Of a stretch of 64,000 bases of DNA, positions 44,663 to 52,631 are shown piece by piece; position 1 is the stretch's first letter, and every line of letters begins with the position of its first letter. The notes beneath the pieces are model-generated. The model ran no database searches, was not told the DNA's origin, and saw only the letters and a list, made by a program, of their open reading frames with translations. The translations under genes and the position numbers were made by a program. Origin of the DNA: Planctomycetales bacterium (GTDB taxonomy: Bacteria; Planctomycetota; Planctomycetia; Planctomycetales; Planctomycetaceae); contig JAPLOA010000051.1 of assembly GCA_026400835.1 (NCBI GenBank), forward strand, positions 1 through 64,000, given 5' to 3'.

Positions 44663-44776
44663 CGCGAATCCAGTGACGAACGAGCTTTGTGAAGGTTTGC
44701 TTCTCCGCAAAAACAACCGCGAGACGGTTTGATAATCTCTAATTTGTTTCAGGTGCCATTTGCCGACGACGTCATG

Positions 44777-45886
44777 TTAAAGTCCACCGCACGTGCCGCC
44801 GCAAGTGCATCGAGTCGGGGCGGAGATACGGATGGTCTTTTCAAACGGCACTTCCGGCCCCCCTCCAAGACTCGAAGGACTTGGACCGCGATAAGGCGAA
44901 AAGTATTCGTACAGGGTCTTATCATCAACGATTGCTTCATAGTCTGGAAAGCCGTCGTGCTTTCCTTTTACAAGAACGATGATGCTGTCTGCCTCTGCAG
45001 TAACGATGAACGTGACGTCATAGTCGATGCGCGGGGCCACGTCGACGAATGGATATGCGGCAGATGCCAGAAATCGAACCGACGCTCCGCACCTCGTTTC
45101 GCGTGAAGTGACCTCATCTTCCTTCAGCGGTGCGGTAAGTTCCGAATAGTTCCAACCAAACACAGAAAACGGACAGGTTAAAGATACTCCCCAGCATCGA
45201 CGATGCGAACTGCCCACACTATTCGTGCCAAAAATTCCAATCGGCCGCTCACCAAATTCCTGAAACCCAATTTCGCAACTATCAAATTGACCATGGCTGG
45301 CAATGCGCGACGTTCCGGGTTCATTGAAGCCACGTTCATCGGACTTGAACTCGCATCGCACACCGCCTGGTTCATCCAGCCACTTCCCTCTGCGCTTGTG
45401 AATAAATGCTGCAAATGAAAGACGGATTTCCTTCAACCCGGATGGATCGATACATGCGACCGCACAGCCGGAGCTGTAAGTGTACTGTTTGCTGCTGATC
45501 CAAGGCACAACCGGGTCGGGGCTTGACCATCGCATAGTCTTCGGTTGGTAGAGTCGAGCCCTGACATAAATGCCCTCGCTGCCGGTCCGGTAGCCTTGCC
45601 TTCCAACAAACAGGTACGGCGTGACGGTACTTCCCGTTGAAGCGATCACGTTTCCCCAAGCGTCGTATTCCTTCGTATCTGTGACGTCGCCGGAGTCGTC
45701 AGTGAGTGCAACGGTGTCGCCTCGGCCATCATAGTGGTAGTAGCTGGTGACGCCGTTGCGGTTTTGGGAGAGCAGGTTGCCGTAGAGTCCCGGTTCGTGT
45801 GTGTATGAAGCCGACAACACGCCGTCTTCGTACTCTTCAATCACGTTGTCGCTGAGTTCGTCCCAGACGTACGTTGTCTTTGGCAT
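44777..45886 (-). CDS. displaced Rhs C-terminal module, tip 2 (HDGFP type)
   Basis: A protein of 369 residues. Residues 1-80 are almost identical to the module at 47188 (MPKTTYVWDELSDN..., then Y-T-H-E-P-G-L-Y-G-N-L-L-S, Y-Y-H-Y-D-G). The Rhs-associated core domain runs to D-P-S-G-L at ~147-151. The tip (151-369) differs entirely from tip 1. It contains F-K-S-D-E-R-G-F-N-E-P, G-S-S-H-R-R and I-D-Y-D-V-T-F-I-V...K-H-D-G-F-P-D-Y-E, which I associate with the DUF3238-like tips of other Rhs proteins. It ends in a cysteine-rich C-T-C-G-G-T-C-G-G-L tail. Start ATG has GGGAG 7 nt upstream, within the preceding core fragment. No full core precedes it, so it is an orphan cassette. Confidence 0.85.
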   Translation of the reverse strand: MPKTTYVWDELSDNVIEEYEDGVLSASYTHEPGLYGNLLSQNRNGVTSYYHYDGRGDTVALTDDSGDVTDTKEYDAWGNVIASTGSTVTPYLFVGRQGYRTGSEGIYVRARLYQPKTMRWSSPDPVVPWISSKQYTYSSGCAVACIDPSGLKEIRLSFAAFIHKRRGKWLDEPGGVRCEFKSDERGFNEPGTSRIASHGQFDSCEIGFQEFGERPIGIFGTNSVGSSHRRCWGVSLTCPFSVFGWNYSELTAPLKEDEVTSRETRCGASVRFLASAAYPFVDVAPRIDYDVTFIVTAEADSIIVLVKGKHDGFPDYEAIVDDKTLYEYFSPYRGPSPSSLGGGPEVPFEKTIRISAPTRCTCGGTCGGL

Positions 45887-45977
45887 TGGATCACTCCCGG
45901 GCGACGCGGCGGTTGTTGGCGTTGTAAGTCATGGTCACTCGACTGCCGTCCGGCATTTGGAAGAACGCTGTTTGATT
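45647..45977. repeat. Rhs junction repeat, copy 2
   Basis: 331 bp nearly identical to 48283-48613. It spans the last 28 codons of an Rhs core, the TGA, a 4-nt gap and the first 80 codons of the tip module. A central stretch of about 170 bp shows only one difference. Confidence 0.88.
45891..45977 (-). pseudogene. Rhs core 3'-end fragment preceding tip 2
   Basis: It codes for N-Q-T-A-F-F-Q then MPDGSRVTMTYNANNRRV and A-R-E, ending in TGA, aligned residue by residue with the end of the core at 48527-48613. Upstream of N the frame is unrelated to the core. The TGA is followed by TCCA and the ATG of the tip 2 module, the same spacing as in the main locus. Confidence 0.8.
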
Positions 45978-46041
45978 CGAGGTCCAAGGAAGAACAGCAG
46001 TAATGTCCACATGTTCAAGAGCACGAAGTAATGGACTACCG

Positions 46042-47178
46042 TTACTCTTCATTGTCATCAACGGGAGGAACCTCAGGGTCTGACAAATGAATCCAAACGT
46101 TGAATGCGGCTGGACGACTGAAGGACACTTCTGTTGCCGCTGGGGTGCTACCGACGGTTGCAATCCATTCGCCGTCGGGCGATACGTGAATCGTATTGCG
46201 TCCAAACAAGGGCGAGTGTGAGATTCCTCTATTCGGAAAACCGTTGGGAATTGGTTTGAAGTCTTCGATGGATAGGCAGGTAATGTGGTGCGTCGTGTTA
46301 GCTGGAAAGTCCACAAAGCCTACGTAGAATCTTTTCCCGTCCGGGGAAAAATCAAATGTATCAAGGAAGAATCTCTCATCCGGCTCTTTGTTGGCTGACC
46401 ATTTCCAGACTTCGTGCCTTGTTTGGCAGTCAAAGATTACAACTTGCGAAGCAGCAAGAATGCCGACGTATCGTCCATCATGTGTGAAATTCACTTCAGT
46501 ACTGAGTCCGTACTCCGTGTTGAGTGACTGAATCAACTGGAGGTCTGGAACGCTTATGAAATCAATCCGTCCTTGATGGTGAGTAAGCACCGCGAGCTTG
46601 CGATCCCCCGACCATGCCATGCCGACTACACCATGGCTGTCGTTTCCCAGATTTAAAGTTTTGGTGGCCTTCGTGGTCAAATCCACCCAATGCAGATCCC
46701 AGATCTCTTTGCTGTCTTTATCGAAGCTTCTCCGTGCAAGCAGTACTTGATTCCCATCACGACTTATCCGCTGTCTCCGTGCATCTGTACGATCGATGCG
46801 GCCATCAATTGTATGGATCGGCTCAAACGATGATGACCATACGGTGTTGTACATGTGCCCCGATGTGAGGACTCGATTACCTTCAGGTTGAACGGCAAGG
46901 TCGGTAAAATACTCTGGGGCAGGAACCGAGATCTGTTGAATTGAAACCGTCCAGTCGTCTGAGACTAACGGTTTCATCCATACAACTTTTTCAGAGTAAT
47001 TAACGATAAGCCAGCCTCGTTGCCACCCTGCGACATTTACGACAGGCTCAGCGACGGTTTGTGTTACGCGGATCGTTTCGGGAGGCATAATGAAAGTCCC
47101 AATCGTCAGCATGATGGATCGCAGCATTTTCTCGGTCCCATATAAAGCTTGTCGTACATTTCCTGGAAATGATCTCAC
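46042..47178 (-). CDS. WD40-like beta-propeller protein, candidate immunity protein for Rhs tip 1
   Basis: A protein of up to 378 residues. It has repeated propeller-like segments: G-N-R-V-L-T-S-G, I-S-R-D-G-N-Q-V-L-L-A, M-A-W-S-G-D-R-K-L-A-V-L-T, F-T-H-D-G-R-Y-V-G-I-L-A-A-S, F-S-P-D-G-K-R-F-Y-V-G and V-S-P-D-G-E-W-I-A-T-V-G. The first start is a GTG 9 nt after the stop of the tip 1 gene; an ATG at residue 18 gives a weakly hydrophobic start (MLRSIMLTIGTFIM). Lines counted by hand are about 45% G+C, lower than the Rhs core. Tight linkage to the tip gene suggests immunity or an accessory function; this is inference. Confidence 0.65.
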   Translation of the reverse strand: MRSFPGNVRQALYGTEKMLRSIMLTIGTFIMPPETIRVTQTVAEPVVNVAGWQRGWLIVNYSEKVVWMKPLVSDDWTVSIQQISVPAPEYFTDLAVQPEGNRVLTSGHMYNTVWSSSFEPIHTIDGRIDRTDARRQRISRDGNQVLLARRSFDKDSKEIWDLHWVDLTTKATKTLNLGNDSHGVVGMAWSGDRKLAVLTHHQGRIDFISVPDLQLIQSLNTEYGLSTEVNFTHDGRYVGILAASQVVIFDCQTRHEVWKWSANKEPDERFFLDTFDFSPDGKRFYVGFVDFPANTTHHITCLSIEDFKPIPNGFPNRGISHSPLFGRNTIHVSPDGEWIATVGSTPAATEVSFSRPAAFNVWIHLSDPEVPPVDDNEE

Positions 47179-47187
47179 ATGAGGCCG

Positions 47188-48522
47188 TTAATTCGTACCA
47201 TCGTGGGTTGCCCAATTCTTACTGGAAAGATATCCCGCAATGGTGCCCTGAAAATCTGGTTCAGCCGAAGGGGCCGTGCCGCTGTCATTTCCCCAGCCCA
47301 TTGTTTTCCCGGACCACCAGGTTGGTTTCAGCGATCCTCGGGCAAACGATCCTCCGTTTCGAAGGACCTTTTCAGCAAAGTTGCTTGCGAAGACATTTGT
47401 GTAGCAGCCAACCATCGTCACATTCGCGTCAACAGCAAACCAGCAGGGTACTGAAAATTCGCAGTTCATTGCGCGAGGGAGTTCACTCTGCCAAAGAAAA
47501 TATCCCGCATACAGTTCAAGACCCGGTGGGTGACGTTTTTGGTATTTGGGGAAATCAGACAGATTGAGTTGGTCATGTCCGTTGGTCGTTCGCTGAGATC
47601 CTATCAAATTCTGACTTTTCCAAGAGTGTCCCACAAAATAGGCCGTCGTGATTGGCTTGCAACCACTTTCCGATACTGTCTGCATCCTCCTGAAGAGTTC
47701 TGAATCCGTTCCGAAGTGCGTGGCATCGAAGAACGCGCCAGCCATTTTGATGTATTCGTTCTTGTCGGTGCCGATGGACGCTGAGAAGAGATTTGCAGTG
47801 CGTTTCGGCAGCAGATTCTCAACACTGTAAACAGCGCACGCAGTCGGTGTTTTTTGAGCCCAGTCGATCGGATCAGGGTCAGCGAAGATATAGTTTCCAA
47901 AAAAGGCACCTGCTGTTCTCGCACTTAAAGGCTGAATGCACGCACCGTTCTTGATTGGATCAAGATTTAGCTGCTTGAGAGCATTGATCCTTTCCACAAG
48001 AGTCGAGAATTGATCGCCAGCTCCTGCTTTCCAATACCCTTCGAATGATGGTACTAACTGCTCCCACCATCCGCTGGGGTCAGTGAGGACCAACGAATTG
48101 TTGCCGACATACCCGTAGCCACTTCGCCCGGCGGCGAGAAACATATCCAATGAGATCCATCGGGAACTCTGAGGTGAATAGTGACGACTTCGAACATAGA
48201 CGTTATGTGGCGACGGGGTCGCTTGATACCCATTCATTCCACCAAACTGGAACGGCGTGATAGTGCCTCCCGCTGATGCAAGGACATTTCCCCAGGCATC
48301 GTATTCTTTGGTGTCGGTGACGTTGCCGGAGTCATCGGTTAGCGCGACAGTGTCACCACGGCCGTCGTAGTGGTAGTAGCTGGTGACGCCGTTGCGGTTT
48401 TGGGAGAGCAGGTTGCCGTAGAGTCCCGGTTCGTGTGTGTATGAAGCCGACAACACGCCGTCTTCGTACTCTTCAATCAAGTTGTCGCTGAGTTCGTCCC
48501 AGACGTACGTTGTCTTTGGCAT
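47188..48522 (-). CDS. Rhs C-terminal module, tip 1 (possible caspase-like peptidase)
   Basis: A protein of 444 residues. Residues 1-150 are the Rhs-associated core (Y-V-W-D-E-L, Y-T-H-E-P-G-L-Y-G-N-L-L-S, Y-Y-H-Y-D-G-R-G-D-T-V-A-L-T-D, Y-V-R-S-R-H-Y-S-P-Q-S-S-R-W, D-P-S-G). Residues 151-444 are the variable tip. Two hydrophobic strands end in catalytic-looking residues: T-A-Y-F-V-G-H299-S-W and A-N-V-T-M-V-G-C373-Y-T-N, then S-N-F-A-E-K-V-L-R. This GH...GC order is that of clan CD (caspase-like) cysteine peptidases. The ATG lies 4 nt after the core's TGA with AAGGAG 7 nt upstream, inside the last core codons. Confidence 0.85.
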   Translation of the reverse strand: MPKTTYVWDELSDNLIEEYEDGVLSASYTHEPGLYGNLLSQNRNGVTSYYHYDGRGDTVALTDDSGNVTDTKEYDAWGNVLASAGGTITPFQFGGMNGYQATPSPHNVYVRSRHYSPQSSRWISLDMFLAAGRSGYGYVGNNSLVLTDPSGWWEQLVPSFEGYWKAGAGDQFSTLVERINALKQLNLDPIKNGACIQPLSARTAGAFFGNYIFADPDPIDWAQKTPTACAVYSVENLLPKRTANLFSASIGTDKNEYIKMAGAFFDATHFGTDSELFRRMQTVSESGCKPITTAYFVGHSWKSQNLIGSQRTTNGHDQLNLSDFPKYQKRHPPGLELYAGYFLWQSELPRAMNCEFSVPCWFAVDANVTMVGCYTNVFASNFAEKVLRNGGSFARGSLKPTWWSGKTMGWGNDSGTAPSAEPDFQGTIAGYLSSKNWATHDGTN

Positions 48523-48613
48523 TGTGTCACTCCTTGTCGACGCGGCGGTTGTTGGCGTTGTAGCTCATGGTCACTCGACTGCCGTCCGGCATAAGGAACA
48601 GCGTCGGCTGGTT
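48283..48613. repeat. Rhs junction repeat, copy 1 (main locus)
   Basis: 331 bp around the core/tip boundary of the complete locus, repeated at 45647-45977. The TGA-4 nt-ATG arrangement and the purine-rich Shine-Dalgarno sequence are conserved in both copies. Confidence 0.88.
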
Positions 48614-50641
48614 CTCGTAGCTCCAGGTCGTAGTGGTTCGACCACCGGCGGGTTCGCGAACGATCTGCTGATTCCCGTTCGCATCAAACGTGTACGTTGT
48701 TCTGCCAGCCGCCGCAGTTGAGTACTTGATTTGGTTTGCGTTGTCGTAAACCGTCGTCGTGCGAGTGCCATTGGCATTCAGGACAAGACGGTTTCCAACC
48801 GCGTCGTAAACAAATGTATTTGCGTAGCCACTGACTCCGCTGCGACGTTCCGCAGTCAGTTGACTGCTCTTGTCATACACCCAAGTCACGCGAACACCGC
48901 TGGCCAGAGTTACACCGACTCGGTTACCTACGTTGTCGTTTCTATAATCGAACGAACTGATCGTTGAGTTGTCAGCCTTTGTGTCCTGGACTTTCGTCAA
49001 ACGACTCGACGCGTCGTAGGTCCACGATGTGCGACTTCCATCATTGGCTTTCTGCTGAGTTCGTCGTCCGGCATCGTCGTACGTGAACGTCGTTCGCTTC
49101 GCGTTTCCGCTGATTTCAGAAGTCAGGCGGTTCGCTGCATCATAAGTCCATGTTGTTCGCCCACCGGCAGAGGACTTGGTTCGCCGATTGCCGACAGTAT
49201 CAAACGTGTTTGTGATCCGCTTGTTGTTTGGCAGTGCTGCAGACGTCGTCTGTCCCATAGCATCGAACACGGAAGTATACCGTCCGGTGCTGTCGGCCAT
49301 CAAGGTGCGATTGCCGACGATATCGTAACTTAAGGTCGCTCGGCTACCGTCCGGGTATTTTCTGCTGGCCAACTGACCCACCGTGCTGTACGCATAGGTC
49401 GTACGGTTGCCTCGGGCGTCGATTCGCAAGTTCTGTTGTCCGGCGGCATCGTAGGCCGATGTCGTGCGGCGGTTGAGCGGGTCAATGAGTTGCGTCTGGG
49501 CTCCTGTTGAGTCGTACGTGAAGCTGTGCCGATTGCCTCGGGCATCCACTAGAGCCGATGTTTGCCCCAGCGAATCGTAGACCGTCGTCGTACGGTTTCC
49601 GAGAGCATTGACTTCGACCGTGCGTCGGCCAAGGGTATCATAAACGCTGCTGACTCGGTTGCCGTTGGCGTCGATCGTCGCCAGAGTCTGGCTGGCGGTG
49701 TTGAAGACCGTGGTAGTGCGTTTACCGAGCGGATTGATGCTCGCGATGACCCGGCCTGCCGTGTCGTACACTGACGTGCTGCGATTGCCCAGCGGATCTT
49801 TGCTGCCGACGGTCTGACCGACGTTGTTGAAAATCGTCGTCCAGCGTTTCCCAAGCGGATTGATACTCGCGGCAGCTCGCCCAACACTGTCGTAGACTGT
49901 CGTGGATCGGTTGCCCTTCGCATCGACTGACGCTACGCCTCGCCCACCTATGTCGTAGACGCTGGTCGAACGAAATCCCAGAGCATTGATCGAAGCGACC
50001 GTCTGACCGTCCGCATTGTAGGTCGTGGTGGAACGTGCTCCTTTAGCATCCACACTCGCCACCGTCCGACCAGCAATGTTGTACACCGTGGTACTGCGAC
50101 TGCCAGCCGGATTGATCGACGCCGTGACAGCTCCGACATTGTTGTAAACTGAAGTGGACCGGCGTCCCAGCGGATCAACCGATGCAACACTTCGCCCTGC
50201 CAGATCGTAAACCGTGGTCCAGCGTTTTCCGAGCGGATTGATCGACGCGATTTCTCGGCCTGCCGCGTCGTACACCTGAGTCGAACGAATGCCAGCCGCA
50301 TTGATATTGGCGACGGCCTGACTAGCGGCGTTGTAAACTGTCGTGGACCGCTGATTCAAGGCATTGACGCTGGCAACCGTTCTGTTTGCAGCGTCATAAA
50401 CCGTGGTCGAGCGTTTTCCGAGCGAATCGATGCTGCCCACCGTCCGATTGAGAACATCATAGACCGTCGTGCTGATGGCTCCCGTTGGTCCCGTCGTGCG
50501 AATCTGACTGCCGAGCTTGTTGTACACAAAGCTTGTGCGAGCCCCGTTTGGTGCCGGAGACACATCCGCGATCACCACTGGACGCGTAACTTGGACCATC
50601 CTGCAATCTTTGCGAGAACGGATCTTCGGGATACGAGCCAT
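48527..50641 (-). CDS. Rhs/YD-repeat core protein, ends before its C-terminal module
   Basis: A protein of 704 residues made almost wholly of YD repeats of about 21 residues, of the form R-S-T-T-V-Y-D-x-A-G-R-x-V-A-S-I-N-P-L-G. They are very regular up to ~residue 380 and more varied later. Such repeats form the beta-cage of Rhs and Tc toxins that encloses the toxic tip. It ends R-V-D-K-E-TGA, where other Rhs proteins continue into the associated core; that part is a separate ORF at 47188. The ATG at 50641 has GGAGG 9 nt upstream. No signal peptide, PAAR or other N-terminal export domain is visible, and 704 residues is short for an Rhs core, so the N-terminus may be truncated. Confidence 0.88.
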   Translation of the reverse strand: MARIPKIRSRKDCRMVQVTRPVVIADVSPAPNGARTSFVYNKLGSQIRTTGPTGAISTTVYDVLNRTVGSIDSLGKRSTTVYDAANRTVASVNALNQRSTTVYNAASQAVANINAAGIRSTQVYDAAGREIASINPLGKRWTTVYDLAGRSVASVDPLGRRSTSVYNNVGAVTASINPAGSRSTTVYNIAGRTVASVDAKGARSTTTYNADGQTVASINALGFRSTSVYDIGGRGVASVDAKGNRSTTVYDSVGRAAASINPLGKRWTTIFNNVGQTVGSKDPLGNRSTSVYDTAGRVIASINPLGKRTTTVFNTASQTLATIDANGNRVSSVYDTLGRRTVEVNALGNRTTTVYDSLGQTSALVDARGNRHSFTYDSTGAQTQLIDPLNRRTTSAYDAAGQQNLRIDARGNRTTYAYSTVGQLASRKYPDGSRATLSYDIVGNRTLMADSTGRYTSVFDAMGQTTSAALPNNKRITNTFDTVGNRRTKSSAGGRTTWTYDAANRLTSEISGNAKRTTFTYDDAGRRTQQKANDGSRTSWTYDASSRLTKVQDTKADNSTISSFDYRNDNVGNRVGVTLASGVRVTWVYDKSSQLTAERRSGVSGYANTFVYDAVGNRLVLNANGTRTTTVYDNANQIKYSTAAAGRTTYTFDANGNQQIVREPAGGRTTTTWSYENQPTLFLMPDGSRVTMSYNANNRRVDKE

Positions 50642-51107
50642 GACAAAACCCTCCAGCAAGCTGCCGACAAACCGACACGCAGCACACTGGGGTATGATGC
50701 AGTCCTATGACGATTTTCACAATCGCAACACTTCCCTCACCTCAACGTTTCCACTACTTTTCGGAGATGAATTCTGTGTCGAATTCTGTACCATCGCGAC
50801 GTCGATTTTTTCATTCTTCGATGAATGCCTTGTCTTTTATCGCAGTTCCAGATCAGTCAGAAATCTGAAATAAAGACCTGCCGAAAAGGATTTTCGTATT
50901 GCCGCAAGACGAACCGTGGGGCCAGGCGAACATGTCACTCGGCAATGTGACAAGAGATCGCGGCCCACTTTTGATCGTTCAGATGCACACAGGTCGCGAC
51001 GAGTCGCGAAGTCCCGCCCGGCAGGCGTGACCTACCGAAAACGGCGACCGCCCTGCTGTCGAGAGTTGATTCGCTCGACGCAACGTTTCTCCAACCGGAT
51101 CACAAGA
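50642..51107. other. divergent intergenic region, Rhs core / sulfatase
   Basis: 466 nt. It must hold the promoters of both genes. No remnant of a longer Rhs N-terminus could be read on the minus strand. The region 50740-50830 is A+T-rich. An in-frame extension of the sulfatase ORF (from 50916) looks non-coding. Confidence 0.4.
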
Positions 51108-52505
51108 ATGCTGAAGACACTCTCAATCTTGTTCTCAACATTCGTGATGACGGTCGGATGCCTGTCTGCACACGCGGCCGAGAAGCCCAACATCATCATC
51201 ATTTACGCAGATGATCTGGGCTACGGAGATCTGGCATGCTATGGGCATCCCACGATTCGCACGCCGAATCTCGATCGTATGGCCGCTGAGGGCATGCGAT
51301 TTACGGAGTTCTATTCCACGGCCGAAGTGTGTACTCCCAGTCGTTCGGCTCTGATGACGGGGCGATATCCTGTACGCAACGGAATGTGTCACGATAAGTT
51401 TCGAGTCCTCCGCAATAACTCCAAAGGCGGACTTCCGAAGGACGAAGTGACTCTGCCGGAACTCTTGAAAACTCAGGGCTATGCGACCGGAATGGTCGGG
51501 AAATGGCACCTAGGACATCTGCCCGAGCATCTGCCACCGCATCATGGTTTTGACAGCTACTTCGGAATGCCGTTCTCAAACGACATGATGCCAGCACCGG
51601 ATGCTCCCAAAGGACGAGAACGATTTTTTGCCGAGAAAAATGACTACTGGAAGACTCCGTTGATCCGTGGCACGGAGATCGTTGAAGAACATCCAGATCA
51701 GCGACAACTCACCAGGCGGTATTCCGAAGAAGCCGTTCAGTTCATCAAAGACCAGAAGAATGCTCCGTTCTGTCTGTACGTCGCTCATTCGTTTCCGCAC
51801 GTGCCGCTGTTTGCATCCGAAAACTTTCGCGGGAAAAGTCCGGCCGGGATTTATGGAGATGTCGTCGAGGAACTTGACTGGAGCGTCGGGCAGATTCTGG
51901 ACACGCTACGAGCTGAGGGGCTGGATGAGAAGACTCTGGTTGTCTTCAGCAGCGACAATGGCCCATGGTTGATCTTCGATGATCACGGCGGCAGTGCGGG
52001 TCTGCTGAAGGAAGGCAAAGGTTCAACGTGGGAAGGCGGCATGCGGGTGCCAGGAATTTTCTGGTGGCCGACAAAGATTCCATCCGGAAGCATCCAACGC
52101 GAAATGGCCAATACGATGGACGTCTTTGCCACGTGTGCTTTACTGGGCGGTGCGACTCTGCCGGACACAACAATCGATGGCATTGATATTTCACCATTGC
52201 TTTTTGGCACCGGCACCGTCGATCGGCCGCCATTTATGTACTACCGCGGAGCAACGCTTTATGCGTGCCGATTGGGACCGTGGAAAGCTCACTTTTTGAC
52301 TCAACCGGCCTATGGCACACCAAAAGCCGAAACACATGATCCGCCGCAATTGTATCAGGTGAAAATTGATCCCGGTGAACGCTGGGATCGAGCGGCCATG
52401 AATCCGGATGTTATCACTCAGATTAAGTCCGCTGTAGAACAGCATCGCGCGGGATTGCAGATGGCTCCGACACAGCTTGAAGAAACAGTCGCAACGGCTC
52501 CGTAA
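51108..52505 (+). CDS. exported formylglycine-dependent sulfatase
   Basis: A protein of 465 residues with signal peptide (LKTLSILFSTFVMTVGCLSAHA). Sulfatase S1 motifs are I-I-Y-A-D-D-L-G-Y-G (metal aspartates at 35 and 36), the formylglycine site C75-T-P-S-R, G-K-W-H-L-G, and F-S-S-D-N-G-P-W later. The cysteine is converted to formylglycine by an FGE not in this window. It would release sulfate from sulfated polysaccharides or glycans outside the cytoplasm, a planctomycete hallmark. The ATG at 51108 is fixed by the signal peptide. Confidence 0.95.
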   Translation: MLKTLSILFSTFVMTVGCLSAHAAEKPNIIIIYADDLGYGDLACYGHPTIRTPNLDRMAAEGMRFTEFYSTAEVCTPSRSALMTGRYPVRNGMCHDKFRVLRNNSKGGLPKDEVTLPELLKTQGYATGMVGKWHLGHLPEHLPPHHGFDSYFGMPFSNDMMPAPDAPKGRERFFAEKNDYWKTPLIRGTEIVEEHPDQRQLTRRYSEEAVQFIKDQKNAPFCLYVAHSFPHVPLFASENFRGKSPAGIYGDVVEELDWSVGQILDTLRAEGLDEKTLVVFSSDNGPWLIFDDHGGSAGLLKEGKGSTWEGGMRVPGIFWWPTKIPSGSIQREMANTMDVFATCALLGGATLPDTTIDGIDISPLLFGTGTVDRPPFMYYRGATLYACRLGPWKAHFLTQPAYGTPKAETHDPPQLYQVKIDPGERWDRAAMNPDVITQIKSAVEQHRAGLQMAPTQLEETVATAP

Positions 52506-52516
52506 CGGTGTTCTAC

Positions 52517-52587
52517 TCGTAGCGTTGGCTTCAGCCAACGATCTCTTGCCAACTGAATGACAACGCCGACTGAAGTCGGCACTACGA
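52517..52587. repeat. 71-bp inverted-repeat element (GTTGGCTTCAGCCAAC type)
   Basis: The ends TCGTAG and CTACGA are inverted. Each half has its own small hairpin: CGTTGGCTTCAGCCAACG at 52523-52540 and GCCGACTGAAGTCGGC at 52565-52580. The halves also match each other as imperfect inverted copies. Non-coding, between sulfatase and amidohydrolase genes on the same strand, so it may alter their co-expression. Confidence 0.7.
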
Positions 52588-52631
52588 ACAAAATCTACAG
52601 TCAGCTTGCCGTTAAACAAGTGAGATTCATC

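Noticed and set aside
49300-50600. Regular repeats that could look like a CRISPR or satellite array
   Set aside because: The ~63-bp periodicity comes from the coding YD repeats of the Rhs core. Units vary continuously and have no spacer structure. No cas gene is present.
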